DNA of 64,000 bases from an uncultured Eubacteriales bacterium (GCA_900544765.1 UQWI01000001.1:310001-374000), one strand, 5' to 3'; shown: positions 1-9,157, counted from the first letter of the stretch. Notes: generated by a model not told the origin, from the letters alone. Made by a program: numbers and translations.

Positions 1-1187
1 TCGCGCTTGTACTCGGCAAGCTTCTCGGCCATGAACTTGAAGCCGGTGAAGGTCTCGTCGACGTGTATGCCGTTGCGCTCGGCCACCTCGCGGCCCATGT
101 TGGTGGTCACGATGGTCTTGATGAAGGCCGGGTTCTCAGGCATGGTACCCGTGGCGCGGCGAGCGTTGATGATGTAGTCCAGCAGAAGTACGCCCATCTG
201 GTTGCCGGTGATGGTGTGGTACTCGCCGTCCTTGCCGCGCACCATGGTACCGACGCGGTCGGAGTCCGGGTCGGTGCCGATTATGAGGTCGCTGCCGACC
301 TGCTTGGCGAGGTCAACGGCGAGGTAGAAGCCCTCGGGGTTCTCCGGGTTGGGGCTCTTAACGGTCGGGAAGTTACCGTCTATCACCATCTGCTTCGGCT
401 CACAGAAGAGGTGCTTGATGCCCAGGCGGCGCAGCGCCTCGGGGACGAGCTTGTGGCCGCAGCCGTGGAAGGGAGTATACACGACTTTGAAGTCGTCGGC
501 CACCTCACGGACCACGTCGGAGTTGATGCTCATCTTCATGACCTCGCCGAGGAAGGCCTCGTCGGTCTCGGCGCCGATAACGGTGACCATACCGGCCTCG
601 ACGGCGGCGTCAAAGTCCATGCGCTTGACGTCCTTGAATATGTCGAGCCGGCCCATCTTGTCCGCGACGGCGGCGGCGTGCTGCGGAGGCAGCTGGGCGC
701 CGTCGGACCAGTAGACCTTGTAGCCGTTGTACTCGCGCGGGTTGTGGCTGGCGGTGATGTTTATGCCCGCCTGCGCGCCGTAGTGGATGACGGCGAAGCT
801 GAGCTCGGGAGTCGGGCGCAGCTCGTCGAATATGCGCACCTTGATGCCGTTGGCGGCGATGACGCCCGCCGCCTCGTGGGCGAAGCGCGAGCTGTTCAGG
901 CGGCAGTCGTAGCAGACCACGACGCCCTTTTCGCAGGCCTCGGGGCCCTCGGCCTTGATGACCTCGGCGAAGGCCTGGGTGGCCCAGCGTATGACGTGCA
1001 CGTTCATACGGTTGAGGCCCGTGGCCATTATGCCGCGCAATCCGGCCGTTCCAAACTCGAGCGGAGCGTAGAAGCGGCTCTCAATTTCCTTGTCGTCGTC
1101 CGCTATAGCGGAGAGCTCTTTCCACTCCTCCTCGTCGAGTGCGGGGCTGTCCAGCCAGTACTGGTATTCTTCTTTATAGCTCCTCAT
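1..1187 (-). CDS. Phosphoglucomutase/phosphomannomutase, C-terminus outside window
   Basis: Phosphohexomutase that interconverts hexose 1- and 6-phosphates for cell-envelope sugar synthesis or glycogen metabolism; cytosolic. About 395 residues are visible of a family usually near 570. The phosphoserine loop TASHNP lies near residue 145 and the metal-binding loop GTDPDSDR near residue 305. Both are intact. The ATG at 1187 begins MRSYKEEYQYWLD, the usual N-terminus of the large Firmicutes form. It overlaps the end of the preceding small gene by 14 bp, so the two are probably co-transcribed. Glucose versus mannose specificity cannot be read from the sequence. Confidence 0.93.
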   Translation of the reverse strand, partial: MRSYKEEYQYWLDSPALDEEEWKELSAIADDDKEIESRFYAPLEFGTAGLRGIMATGLNRMNVHVIRWATQAFAEVIKAEGPEACEKGVVVCYDCRLNSSRFAHEAAGVIAANGIKVRIFDELRPTPELSFAVIHYGAQAGINITASHNPREYNGYKVYWSDGAQLPPQHAAAVADKMGRLDIFKDVKRMDFDAAVEAGMVTVIGAETDEAFLGEVMKMSINSDVVREVADDFKVVYTPFHGCGHKLVPEALRRLGIKHLFCEPKQMVIDGNFPTVKSPNPENPEGFYLAVDLAKQVGSDLIIGTDPDSDRVGTMVRGKDGEYHTITGNQMGVLLLDYIINARRATGTMPENPAFIKTIVTTNMGREVAERNGIHVDETFTGFKFMAEKLAEYKR

Positions 1188-1491
1188 CTTCGGACTCTCC
1201 TTCAAGTATATTCTTTGCTTCTTCCAGCATGGTCTCAGGGACGAAGATATCCACGCCCTCCGCGCTCATGCCAAGCATCAGGTTTCCGAATCCCCCATAG
1301 TGCGGGAAGCGCTTCACATACGGTATGCCGCAGGAATCCAGCACACCCGTGACTATCGCGTCGCCCATGTCGAGCTGCGAGCAGTTCGTGAGATACGCCG
1401 CCTGGACAAAATCCCCGTTCTCGTCCTTCGGCCACTTCTCGAGCACTTCGCCGGGCATATCCCGGCCCCATTCCAGCTTTGGCTCATCCAT
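1174..1491 (-). CDS. DUF2007-like small protein
   Basis: A 105-residue soluble acidic protein of unknown function. The core (LTNCSQLDMGDAIVTGVLDSCGIPY and a later segment ending in VPETMLEEAKNIL) resembles DUF2007 'putative signal-transducing' domains: a strand-helix fold in which a short protein reads 'location/level of two sites'. No signal peptide or membrane segment. It sits between rlmH and the phosphohexomutase gene and overlaps the latter by 14 bp, so translation is likely coupled. Family assignment is from pattern memory and is moderate. Confidence 0.7.
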   Translation of the reverse strand: MDEPKLEWGRDMPGEVLEKWPKDENGDFVQAAYLTNCSQLDMGDAIVTGVLDSCGIPYVKRFPHYGGFGNLMLGMSAEGVDIFVPETMLEEAKNILEGESEDEEL

Positions 1492-1515
1492 TGACGCCTC
1501 TCCTTTACCTGCCGG

Positions 1516-1998
1516 TCACTTGTGATAACGTTTGCCGGCGTTTATTGTAAATGCCCTGTACACCTGCTCGGCGAGCATGACGCGCGCCAAGTGGTGGGGA
1601 AAGGTCATTTTAGACATCGAAAGCCGCCAGTCGGCGCGCTTTTTCAGGCCCTCGTCCAGGCCGAACGAGCCGCCGACCAGGAAGCAAATCCTGCCCGCGC
1701 CCCGCTCGTCGAGCGACTTTATCCGCGAGGCGAGCTCCTCGCTGGAGGCGCCCTGTCCCTCTACGCACATTGCCACAAGGTATGCGCCCCTGGGTATGGC
1801 CCGCTCAATGTCCTGGGCCTCGCGCGCGAGCGCGGCGGCTATCTCGCGCTCCGACGGCCTCTCGCCCAGGCGCTGCTCCGCTATCTCGCGCACCTCGCAC
1901 CTGGCGTAGCCCCCGATGCGCTTGACGTACTCGGCGAAGGCCTCCTCGAAGTGCCGCTCCTTCATCTTTCCGACGAAAACAAAGGTCACGCCGGGCAT
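1516..1998 (-). CDS. rlmH: 23S rRNA (pseudouridine-1915-N3) methyltransferase RlmH
   Basis: SPOUT-class methyltransferase that uses SAM to methylate pseudouridine 1915 in helix 69 of 23S rRNA on assembled 70S ribosomes. The 160 residues match the family length (about 159). The SAM-binding knot segment FLVGGSFGL is at residues 105-113, followed by the conserved stretch SMSKMTFPHHLARVMLAEQ, and the protein ends in the typical RYHK. The start ATG overlaps the end of walJ by 13 bp; a GTG three codons later would give a 4-bp overlap and is an alternative. walJ-rlmH linkage is common in Firmicutes. Confidence 0.95.
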   Translation of the reverse strand: MPGVTFVFVGKMKERHFEEAFAEYVKRIGGYARCEVREIAEQRLGERPSEREIAAALAREAQDIERAIPRGAYLVAMCVEGQGASSEELASRIKSLDERGAGRICFLVGGSFGLDEGLKKRADWRLSMSKMTFPHHLARVMLAEQVYRAFTINAGKRYHK

Positions 1999-2774
1999 CG
2001 GATATCAGCCTCCACGCTCAGAGGTCCAAGCGGCGGCGCGGCGAGCAATTCCACCGACGCCCCCGCCCTTTCCAGGGCGGCTCCGACTACGTCCAGCGCC
2101 CGTCCCGGGGTGTTGTTCTCGCGGCTGATGTGGCCGAGAATAAGCGTCTCGGCGCCGCTCTGCGCGAGATGGACGGCCAGGCCGGCGCAGTCCTCATTGC
2201 TCAAATGGCCCCGCGCCGAGAGTATCCGGCGCTTGAGCACAGCGGGGTACGGCCCGTCGCAGAGCATGTCCACGTCGTGGTTCGCCTCTATGAGCGCGGC
2301 GTTTACCCCGGCCAGCGCAGAGAGCACCTCGTCGGTCACCACGCCCAGGTCGGTGCAGAAGCCCAGGGAGCCCTCGGCGGAATCAATGCGCAGCCCCGTG
2401 GAGCCCGGCGTGTCGTGCATGGTGGGAAACGGCGTGAGCGTCACGCCCGCTATCTCCACGCTGCCGCCCGGCTGCACGGCCTCTATGTAATCCCCGGCCT
2501 CCGGCATCATGCCGTCAAGGCGAGAGGCCACAGGGCGGTTTGCGAGCACGCGCACCCCGTGGTATTTTACGAGCATCGGCAGGCCGCTGATGTGGTCGCG
2601 GTGCTCATGGGTTATAAAAACGGCGTCTATATCTCCCGGCGCAAGCCCTTCCTGGGCCATGAAGCCCTTCAGGCGGCGCAGGGAGATGCCGTCGTCGACA
2701 AGTATCTTTGCGGAGCCGATGCGGGCGAGCGCGCAGTTGCCCGCAGACCCGCTGGCGAATACGGATATGTGCAT
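1986..2774 (-). CDS. walJ: WalJ/YycJ-type metallo-beta-lactamase-fold hydrolase
   Basis: MBL-fold protein encoded with the WalRK system; the Bacillus homologue is implicated in coordinating division and replication, probably as a nuclease. 262 residues. The N-terminus ISVFASGSAGNC is diagnostic for YycJ, and the metal-binding motif THEHRDH sits near residue 55; later His and Asp ligands (GFCTDLGVV, EANHD) are present. It starts directly after murA (the ATG at 2774 shares its base with the murA stop) and overlaps rlmH, so it belongs to a murA-walJ-rlmH operon. The biochemical substrate is not inferable. Confidence 0.93.
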   Translation of the reverse strand: MHISVFASGSAGNCALARIGSAKILVDDGISLRRLKGFMAQEGLAPGDIDAVFITHEHRDHISGLPMLVKYHGVRVLANRPVASRLDGMMPEAGDYIEAVQPGGSVEIAGVTLTPFPTMHDTPGSTGLRIDSAEGSLGFCTDLGVVTDEVLSALAGVNAALIEANHDVDMLCDGPYPAVLKRRILSARGHLSNEDCAGLAVHLAQSGAETLILGHISRENNTPGRALDVVGAALERAGASVELLAAPPLGPLSVEADIRCPA

Positions 2775-4078
2775 CAGCAGACTACCTGCGGCTTGTGCAG
2801 CTTGTCCCCTTCGTCGGGAACGTCAACGAGGGAAATGTCCGCGCCGAGCGAGGTGAGCTTGCCGACGAAGTTCTCATATCCGCGCTCGATGTAGTGGATG
2901 TCCTCCACCTCGGTGGTGCCTTCGGCTATCAGGCCGGCTATGACCATGGCCGCGCCCGCGCGCAGATCGCAGGCCGCAACAGGCGCGCCGCAGAGGTGGT
3001 CGACGCCCTCGATGCAGGCCACGCGGCCGTCGACATAGACGTTGGCGCCCATCTTGCGCAGCTCGGTCATGTACTTGAAGCGGTTGTCGTATATGCCCTC
3101 GGTGATGATGCTCTCGCCGTTGGCGCGGCAGAGCGCGGCGGCGAACTGCGGCTGCATGTCCGTCGGAAAGCCGGGATAGGGCATGGTCTTGATGTTCACG
3201 CGGCGGAGGTTGCCGCTGCTCTTGACCACGACGGAGTCCTCATAGGCGACGACAGTTACACCCATCTCGCGCAGCTTGGCGCTGATGCTCTCCAGGTGGC
3301 GCGGTATGACGTTTTTTATGCGCACCTCGCCGCCCGCGGCCGCGCAGGCGACCATGTAGGTACCCGCCTCTATCTGGTCGGGGATTATAGTGTATGTGCC
3401 GCCGTGCAGGCTGTCGGTGCCGTTAATCTTCACGCTGTCCGTACCGGCGCCGCGCACATCCGCTCCCATTGAGTTGAGGAAGTTCGCCAAATCGACGATG
3501 TGAGGCTCCTTGGCGGCGGGCTCGATTATAGTCCTGCCGCGCGCCATGCTCGCCGCGAGGATGATGTTCATCGTCGCGCCGACGCTGACTTTGTCGAGGT
3601 ATATCTTCGTGCCGTGGAGCTTGCCGTCGATGGCCTTGGCGTACACGAAGCCGCCCTCCACGTTCACGTCCGCGCCCAGGGCGGTCATGCCCTTGATGTG
3701 CTGGTCTATGGGCCTCACGCCGAAGTTGCAGCCGCCGGGCATGGTGGTCTTGGCCGCGCCAAAGCGGCCGAGCATTGCACCGATGAGATAGTAGCTGGCG
3801 CGTATTTTGCGCATAAGGTCATAGGGCGCGTCGGTGTAGCGCACGTCCGTGCAGTCTATCTCCACCGTCGAGCGGTTAATCATGCGCACTTTGGCGCCCA
3901 AGTGTTCGAGTATGGTCAGGAGCATGTCCGCGTCGCTTATCTGCGGGATGTTCTCCAGCCGGCAGACGCCGTTGACCATCAAAGCGGCGGGTATGATGGC
4001 CACCGCCGCATTCTTTGCTCCGGAGACCTCAACCTCGCCGTACAGCGGCCTGCCGCCGTGAATTACATACTTTTCCAT
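2774..4078 (-). CDS. murA: UDP-N-acetylglucosamine 1-carboxyvinyltransferase MurA
   Basis: First committed step of peptidoglycan synthesis: transfers enolpyruvate from PEP to UDP-GlcNAc in the cytosol. 434 residues from the ATG at 4078, chosen because AAGGAGGG lies just upstream. An upstream in-frame extension to 4204 has no family similarity. The catalytic Cys is present (C117 in PGGCNFGVRPID), so the enzyme should be fosfomycin-sensitive. KNAAVAII near the N-terminus binds substrate. The gene is placed between walI and walJ, whereas Bacillus has walI followed directly by walJ, and it has its own promoter at 4277-4305. Confidence 0.97.
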   Translation of the reverse strand: MEKYVIHGGRPLYGEVEVSGAKNAAVAIIPAALMVNGVCRLENIPQISDADMLLTILEHLGAKVRMINRSTVEIDCTDVRYTDAPYDLMRKIRASYYLIGAMLGRFGAAKTTMPGGCNFGVRPIDQHIKGMTALGADVNVEGGFVYAKAIDGKLHGTKIYLDKVSVGATMNIILAASMARGRTIIEPAAKEPHIVDLANFLNSMGADVRGAGTDSVKINGTDSLHGGTYTIIPDQIEAGTYMVACAAAGGEVRIKNVIPRHLESISAKLREMGVTVVAYEDSVVVKSSGNLRRVNIKTMPYPGFPTDMQPQFAAALCRANGESIITEGIYDNRFKYMTELRKMGANVYVDGRVACIEGVDHLCGAPVAACDLRAGAAMVIAGLIAEGTTEVEDIHYIERGYENFVGKLTSLGADISLVDVPDEGDKLHKPQVVC

Positions 4079-4276
4079 AATAAACACCCTCCTTGCGGGC
4101 CGCCGGTCTTTTGCCTCCGGCCTCCCGCCTGTCCGAACCCGGTATACCTGCCTTGCCGGGTCATCCGTACCAAGCCTGCATATCCAACTATCGGTAAATT
4201 GCATTTTCTTTACTTTGCCGGTATTTCACCTGCCGGCAGTGCTATTTTGCCCGCAAAGGGCCCATGCTAGCAAATT

Positions 4277-4305
4277 ATTTTATCACATAGTTGCCATTTA
4301 TTCAA
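4277..4305 (-). promoter_or_regulatory. SigA-type promoter for murA-walJ-rlmH
   Basis: On the minus strand, TTGAAT (4300-4305) and TAAAAT (4277-4282) are separated by exactly 17 bp. It lies in the 265-bp gap between walI and murA, about 200 bp upstream of the murA start, leaving a long 5-prime leader. No terminator-antiterminator structure was recognised in that leader. Confidence 0.7.
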
Positions 4306-4343
4306 GTAATGCTTTCCACTCGCCTTTTTTGGCCTTGTGACGC

Positions 4344-5174
4344 TCAGGCCACGGTCTCTTCGAGGCCGGTTATGGCGTTGATGTAGTACTCGCCGGTGTC
4401 GGTCGCAATGCGCCAGACCGGTATAAGCTCGCCCTCGCCCGCCGCATTGGAGCGCATGTTGTAGCACAAATCCAGCTCGTTCAGGCTTGAACATATGTGG
4501 CCGCCGTCGAGCACCAGCTCGAGGAAGCGCATGAGCACCGTGGGTACGTCGACGGCTGAGCGCTCGCTGCCCTGAGTCACCGTGTCCAGAACACGCGTAC
4601 CGTAGACCGCCATAAGCTCGCCGTTTGCGAAAGTAAAACTGAGGTTGCAGTTTACGACCCGAACGCCGTCGACAGTGCAGCCCAGCACCAGAGTGCCCTC
4701 CAGCTTCTCCGAATCTATGTCGCTGCTTATCGGCTCACGCATAGTGTCCATGCCGAGCTCAGAGGCAAAGCGGCGCGCCGCAGCCACGGGGTCCGTGGTG
4801 CTGTAGGAGCCTGCGCGCAGGTTAATTTCCACGCCGCCTGTGCCGGAAAAGCGCGCTTCGCCGCTGCTGCCGAAGTAAAGCATGATGTTGCCGCCTGGGT
4901 CGGAGGTCGTGACGCTGCCGAGCAGCCCCTCCACCATGTCCAGCTCCCTGGCGTTGTCTCGAGAGATGGACAGGGCCTCTATCTGGCGCTCGCTCAAATC
5001 CACGTCCCCGACTACGCTGATGCCGTTTTCACCCAGCAGGGCGACGGCGCCTTCGACCGTGCTCTCTTCCAGGGCGTTTTCACGCGCGTAATCGGTTATG
5101 AACACCGCGAGCAGTATTGCGTTGACGATGAGCAGCACGATTATTATGAAGTTTTTGACCTTTATAGAATCCAT
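4344..5174 (-). CDS. walI: WalI (YycI) regulator of the WalK kinase
   Basis: Membrane-anchored accessory protein which, with WalH, restrains the WalK sensor kinase. 276 residues: one N-terminal transmembrane segment (residues 6-27, NFIIIVLLIVNAILLAVFI) after a short cytoplasmic start MDSIKVKN, then a large extracytoplasmic domain. Both the topology and the position immediately after walH (4-bp gap) fit YycI. Sequence conservation of this family is low, so the call leans on operon context. It is the last gene before the murA promoter. Confidence 0.85.
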   Translation of the reverse strand: MDSIKVKNFIIIVLLIVNAILLAVFITDYARENALEESTVEGAVALLGENGISVVGDVDLSERQIEALSISRDNARELDMVEGLLGSVTTSDPGGNIMLYFGSSGEARFSGTGGVEINLRAGSYSTTDPVAAARRFASELGMDTMREPISSDIDSEKLEGTLVLGCTVDGVRVVNCNLSFTFANGELMAVYGTRVLDTVTQGSERSAVDVPTVLMRFLELVLDGGHICSSLNELDLCYNMRSNAAGEGELIPVWRIATDTGEYYINAITGLEETVA

Positions 5175-5178
5175 ATGC

Positions 5179-6474
5179 TCACACGATAATCCATTTGGCG
5201 CTCACGGCCGAATAGCTGTCGATGTAGACCAGGCGAGGTTCCCCGCCGCCGTCCGCCTGCACGGCAGCGGCATTGAGCACCGCCGGCAGCGGCCTCTCCG
5301 TCCCTCCTGTGTAGCTGTAGCTGCGGAAGAGTATGTCTGCGTAGGTCACGGCCCCGCCGGTCAGGCGGAACTCGGCCGCGCATTCGCGTCCCTGCAGAGA
5401 TACGGGCAGCCCGTCTATCGCATAGTCGTAGCGCAAGGTGTACTCGCGCGTGCTGCGCTCGTATGATATGTACGACAGCCTGAGCGCGGCCACGCCGTTC
5501 TCCAGTCCGACCGTTCTTTCGAGCAGGCGCCGGGTGAGCTCCACGGCGTCGGACGGGGAAAGCTCCGCTCCGTCGGGCTCTGCCTCCGTGCGGTTGGTAA
5601 ACCTCAGCTCTCCGTTCGTACCCAGACGCAGCGTCACCATGCCCTCCAGGAACACGCTGGTGCCGTCGGCCTCGTAATAGCCCTGGGCCAGGTTTGAGTT
5701 TATGCCGAAGGCGTCCATCAGCTCATCGGCCCGGATTGAGCCCAGCGTATTGGTTCCTGAAATGGTATGCACATCTATAACGCCCTCGACAATGACGGTG
5801 CAGTCGTCCACATCCGGTATGTCTTCCAGTTCAAACGCAAAGTGCGCTCCGTTCGGCGACACCCCGCTAATGCGTCCGGCCAGCTCCGTATAGCTCAGCT
5901 CCGTCGAGCAGCGGTATGCCGTCACCATGCGCTCACGCATGTAATACAGCACGACTTCGCCGTCCTCAAGAGACAGGCACAGACGCCGCGCCGTGTGCAG
6001 CGATGCCGAGCTGCTCATACCGTTCGCGCCGAGCCAGATGGCCAGGGACGAGAGCTGGCAGTCGGTATAGTAGTCGAAGTACACGCCGGTGCCGGAGAGC
6101 GCGCCGCGCCATTGGCTGTCGCTGACCTCCTCGGGCTCGCCGGCCGAGCCAAGCGCTTCGGCCAGAGACGACGAGTACATGGTGTAATAGGTCTCCAGCG
6201 TGCGGGAATCGTACATCGCCGCTGAATGGACGCCGTCCTCCGGCGTGACCATGACGCACATGGGCTCCGCCGCCGCTCCGTAATTTCGTCCGCCGTCCCC
6301 GTCCTGGGCCGGGGCCTGGAACCGGTTCCCCTGGCTGTCTGAGCCGAAACCGGCCCTGCCGCTGATAAGCACCACGGCGCTGACCACCAGCACCAGTATT
6401 ATTATGTTCTGCGCCCAGCCCGCCGCGCGGCGCCTGTTCTTTATACGCGGCAGGCGGAATACCGGCTTACGCAT
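5179..6474 (-). CDS. walH: WalH (YycH) regulator of the WalK kinase
   Basis: Second negative regulator of WalK, with its transmembrane anchor at residues 20-40 (WAQNIIILVLVVSAVVLISG) and about 390 extracytoplasmic residues. The basic N-terminus (RKPVFRLPRIKNRRR) predicts the cytoplasmic side. It overlaps the 3-prime end of walK by 8 bp and precedes walI, the canonical order. As in other Clostridia, similarity to the Bacillus protein is weak and mostly structural (tandem beta-rich domains), so context carries much of the assignment. Confidence 0.85.
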   Translation of the reverse strand: MRKPVFRLPRIKNRRRAAGWAQNIIILVLVVSAVVLISGRAGFGSDSQGNRFQAPAQDGDGGRNYGAAAEPMCVMVTPEDGVHSAAMYDSRTLETYYTMYSSSLAEALGSAGEPEEVSDSQWRGALSGTGVYFDYYTDCQLSSLAIWLGANGMSSSASLHTARRLCLSLEDGEVVLYYMRERMVTAYRCSTELSYTELAGRISGVSPNGAHFAFELEDIPDVDDCTVIVEGVIDVHTISGTNTLGSIRADELMDAFGINSNLAQGYYEADGTSVFLEGMVTLRLGTNGELRFTNRTEAEPDGAELSPSDAVELTRRLLERTVGLENGVAALRLSYISYERSTREYTLRYDYAIDGLPVSLQGRECAAEFRLTGGAVTYADILFRSYSYTGGTERPLPAVLNAAAVQADGGGEPRLVYIDSYSAVSAKWIIV

Positions 6475-7912
6475 TGTCCTCCGGCCCCTCCACGGGCAGC
6501 CAGACCGTTATGGTTGTGCCGTGGCCCAGGCGGCTCTTCAGGTCTATGCGTCCGCCGTGGCGCACCACTATTTCCTGGGCTATGGACAGGCCGAGGCCGG
6601 TGCCGCCGCTCTCGCGCGAACGGGCCTTGTCCACACGGTAGAACCTGTCGAACACCTTGGCCGTGTCCTCTTTGGGTATGCCTATACCGTTGTCCTTCAC
6701 GGAGCACCAGACCTCGCCGCCGCGCACTCCGGCCTTGATGGATATGCGCCCGCCGTCCTTCGTGTACTTTATGGCGTTTGAGACCATGTTCATCAGCACC
6801 TGCTCCACGCGGGCCTTGTCGCCGCTTATGCGGGGCATGTTGGGCTCTATCTCCACCGTAAACTCGTGGCTGTGGGTCTGCGCCTCCATGCGAACGGCGT
6901 TGTACACGTCGCGCACCGAGGTGTCGAAGCTGAAGTAGTCGAAGGTGAACTCGAAGCTGCCCGCGTCGAAGCGCGAGAGCGTGAGCAAATCCTGTACTAT
7001 CTTCGTCATGCGGTCCGACTCGTTGAGTATGACGTTCAGGAAGCGCTCGCGCGTTTCCGCCGGGATGTCCGGGTCGTTGGCCAGGGTCTCGGCATAGCTC
7101 TTGACGCCGGTGATGGGCGTGCGCAGCTCGTGTGAGACATTGGCGACAAACTCGCGGCGCATCTGCTCGCTGCGCTTGAGGTCGTCGAGCGTGTCCTCAA
7201 GCTGCGAGGCCATGTCGTTGAACGTCCTAGTAAGGACGCCTATCTCGTCCTTCGAGGGGTTTTCCACCTTGTCTGTGAAGTCGCCCGACGCGACCTTCTC
7301 CGCCGCGTGGGTCAGCTCCTGTATGGGAGCTATCATGGTTTTGGCCAGCAGCAGGCTCAGGAACACGGAGATAATCAGTCCAACGCCCAGAGCCTCCATG
7401 ATTATGCGCAGCAGCTGCTCGTTCAGGCTGCGGACAGTGTCGCGGTTATCTATAATGTATACTATGTAGTTGTCGCTGCCGCCCTCTATGGGCAGGGCGA
7501 CGTCCATGTACTCCGCGTTCGGGTCGCTGGTGTCGCCGGTCTCGCCGGAGAGCGCGGCAATTATGTTCGGTGTTATCGCCACGCCGCCGTTTTCGGGCGT
7601 AACGCTTCCGGCCAGCCACTCGCCGGTGCTGCCCGAAAGTATGTGGTAGTTCCTCGTGCCGCGGTCTATACCCAGCAGTCCGGCATATACGCCCAGCACC
7701 TCGCTCATGTACTCGGGGTCGTCGTCCTCGGCCGCATTGCGCAGGGTGTCCGCCAGCTCCTGGGTTGAAAAAACCTCCGCCATGTTGTCGTAGAAGTCGC
7801 TCAGGTAGAAGTTGCGCACTCCCCTTGTCAGGAACACCCCCGCGACCAGCATGAGCGCTATGATGAGGAACAGGATTATCAAAACGAGCTTTGTGTAAAG
7901 GCTGCGATTCAT
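6467..7912 (-). CDS. walK: WalK sensor histidine kinase (PAS-less)
   Basis: Essential-type sensor kinase controlling cell-wall hydrolase expression through WalR. 481 residues in order: TM1 (8-29), extracellular sensor region (30-168), TM2 (170-190), HAMP (about 190-245), dimerisation/phosphoacceptor domain with H261 in VSHELRTPI, then an HATPase domain with N, G1 (DNGIGIP) and G2 (GTGLGLSIA) boxes. Bacillus WalK carries a cytoplasmic PAS between HAMP and HisKA. Here HAMP runs directly into HisKA, so that PAS is absent. Co-transcribed with walR (10-bp gap). Confidence 0.95.
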   Translation of the reverse strand: MNRSLYTKLVLIILFLIIALMLVAGVFLTRGVRNFYLSDFYDNMAEVFSTQELADTLRNAAEDDDPEYMSEVLGVYAGLLGIDRGTRNYHILSGSTGEWLAGSVTPENGGVAITPNIIAALSGETGDTSDPNAEYMDVALPIEGGSDNYIVYIIDNRDTVRSLNEQLLRIIMEALGVGLIISVFLSLLLAKTMIAPIQELTHAAEKVASGDFTDKVENPSKDEIGVLTRTFNDMASQLEDTLDDLKRSEQMRREFVANVSHELRTPITGVKSYAETLANDPDIPAETRERFLNVILNESDRMTKIVQDLLTLSRFDAGSFEFTFDYFSFDTSVRDVYNAVRMEAQTHSHEFTVEIEPNMPRISGDKARVEQVLMNMVSNAIKYTKDGGRISIKAGVRGGEVWCSVKDNGIGIPKEDTAKVFDRFYRVDKARSRESGGTGLGLSIAQEIVVRHGGRIDLKSRLGHGTTITVWLPVEGPEDNA

Positions 7913-7922
7913 GCCAAAACCC

Positions 7923-8621
7923 TCAGTCGGCGAAGTAGTATCCCGCGCCGCGCTTCGTCATCACATACTGCGGCTCGGACGGGTTGGGCTCTATCTTCTC
8001 GCGCAGGCGGCGCACGGCGACGTCGACGGCGCGCAGGTCGCCGAAATAGTCGTACTGCCACACAGCCGCCATGAGTTCCTCGCGGCTCATCACCTTGCCG
8101 GGGTTCTCGGCGAGGTATTTTATCAGCTCGTACTCGCGCTGCGTCAGCTCTATCTCCTTGCCGTTCTTGCTCACGCTCCTGCGGGCGCGGTCTATGACCA
8201 GGTCCTTGGCGCGGATGGCGTCCGCATCGGAGCCCGGCTGCTGCGGCAGCATGCTTGCGGCGCGGCGCATGTTGGCGCGCACACGCGCAAGCAGCTCGCG
8301 CATGGAAAAGGGCTTTGTGATATAATCGTCGGCGCCGGAGTCGAGGCCGAACACCTTGTCGGTCTCGCCCTCGCGCGCGGTTATCATGATTATGGGCACG
8401 TTGTTGCCCTCCATGCGCAGGGTGCGGCAGACCTCAAAGCCGTCCATGCCCGGCAGCATGACGTCCAGAAGTATGACGTCAGGGTCCTCGCTGCGCGCAA
8501 GGCGCAGGCCGTCCGGCCCGTCGTAGGCACACACGACACGTGTGCCGTCCTTTTCTATGTTGTACTTGAGAATGTCGACTATTGAGCGTTCGTCATCGAC
8601 GATAAGGACTTTTCTCTCCAT
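7923..8621 (-). CDS. walR: WalR response regulator (OmpR/PhoB family)
   Basis: DNA-binding response regulator partnered with WalK. 232 residues: receiver domain with acidic pocket DD (residues 9-10), phosphoacceptor D53 in LLDVMLPGMDG, conserved T (ITARE) and K (TKPFSMREL), then a C-terminal winged helix (about 135-232) ending VMTKRGAGYYF. The 5-prime end overlaps the upstream Nudix gene by 43 bp, which implies co-transcription and translational coupling. The tandem order walR-walK-walH-walI fixes the assignment among the many OmpR-type regulators. Confidence 0.96.
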   Translation of the reverse strand: MERKVLIVDDERSIVDILKYNIEKDGTRVVCAYDGPDGLRLARSEDPDVILLDVMLPGMDGFEVCRTLRMEGNNVPIIMITAREGETDKVFGLDSGADDYITKPFSMRELLARVRANMRRAASMLPQQPGSDADAIRAKDLVIDRARRSVSKNGKEIELTQREYELIKYLAENPGKVMSREELMAAVWQYDYFGDLRAVDVAVRRLREKIEPNPSEPQYVMTKRGAGYYFAD

Positions 8622-9157
8622 TCCTCAGCCTCCAAATACTTTCCTGCTTTGAGCACGGCGATTATAGTTTTGGCGTCGTCTATCTCCCCGGCCATGACCA
8701 TCTTGGTCAGGGTGTCGAGCGAGTGCTTCTCCACGTTCAGGAACTCGTCCTCATCCGGGTGCGCGTCGCCCTGCCTGAGGTCGAGCGCCAGGTATATGTG
8801 CAGCACCTCGGTGGAAAAACCCGGCGAAGTGCAGACCGCGCCCAAATCTATCATGCGCCCGGCCTCCAGCCCGGTCTCCTCGCCCAGCTCGCGCACGGCG
8901 GCCGGCAGCGGCTCCTCGCCCTTTTCGAGCTTGCCCGCGGGCATCTCCAGCATTTCGCGCCCGAACGGGTAACGGAACTGGCGCACGCACCAGACGCTTC
9001 CGTCGCTGTCCACGGGTATGACCGTGACGCCGCCCGGATGCTCTACAACCTCGCGGCGGACTATGTCGCCGTTTACCAGCTCCGCCCTGTCCAAATGCAC
9101 GTCCACAATGACGCCTTCGTATACGGTCTTGCCGTCAATTCTCTTCTCAATGGCCAT
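8579..9157 (-). CDS. Nudix hydrolase, ADP-ribose pyrophosphatase type
   Basis: Predicted to hydrolyse ADP-ribose or a related nucleoside diphosphate-X compound in the cytosol. The Nudix box runs from G in AGKLEKGEE through REL.EETGL (residues about 87-109), with all catalytic Glu present. The core VVEHPGGVTVIPV matches the ADP-ribose pyrophosphatase subgroup. About 192 residues from the ATG at 9157, which has GGGAGGT upstream; an extension to 9268 lacks family similarity. First gene of the wal operon, overlapping walR by 43 bp. Its promoter is presumably in the 190-bp divergent gap to smpB. Confidence 0.92.
   Translation of the reverse strand: MAIEKRIDGKTVYEGVIVDVHLDRAELVNGDIVRREVVEHPGGVTVIPVDSDGSVWCVRQFRYPFGREMLEMPAGKLEKGEEPLPAAVRELGEETGLEAGRMIDLGAVCTSPGFSTEVLHIYLALDLRQGDAHPDEDEFLNVEKHSLDTLTKMVMAGEIDDAKTIIAVLKAGKYLEAEEWREKSLSSMTNAQ

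Noticed and set aside
4079..4204. N-terminal extension of murA by 42 codons.
   Set aside because: The extension is unlike any MurA, and a strong RBS sits directly before the internal ATG at 4078.
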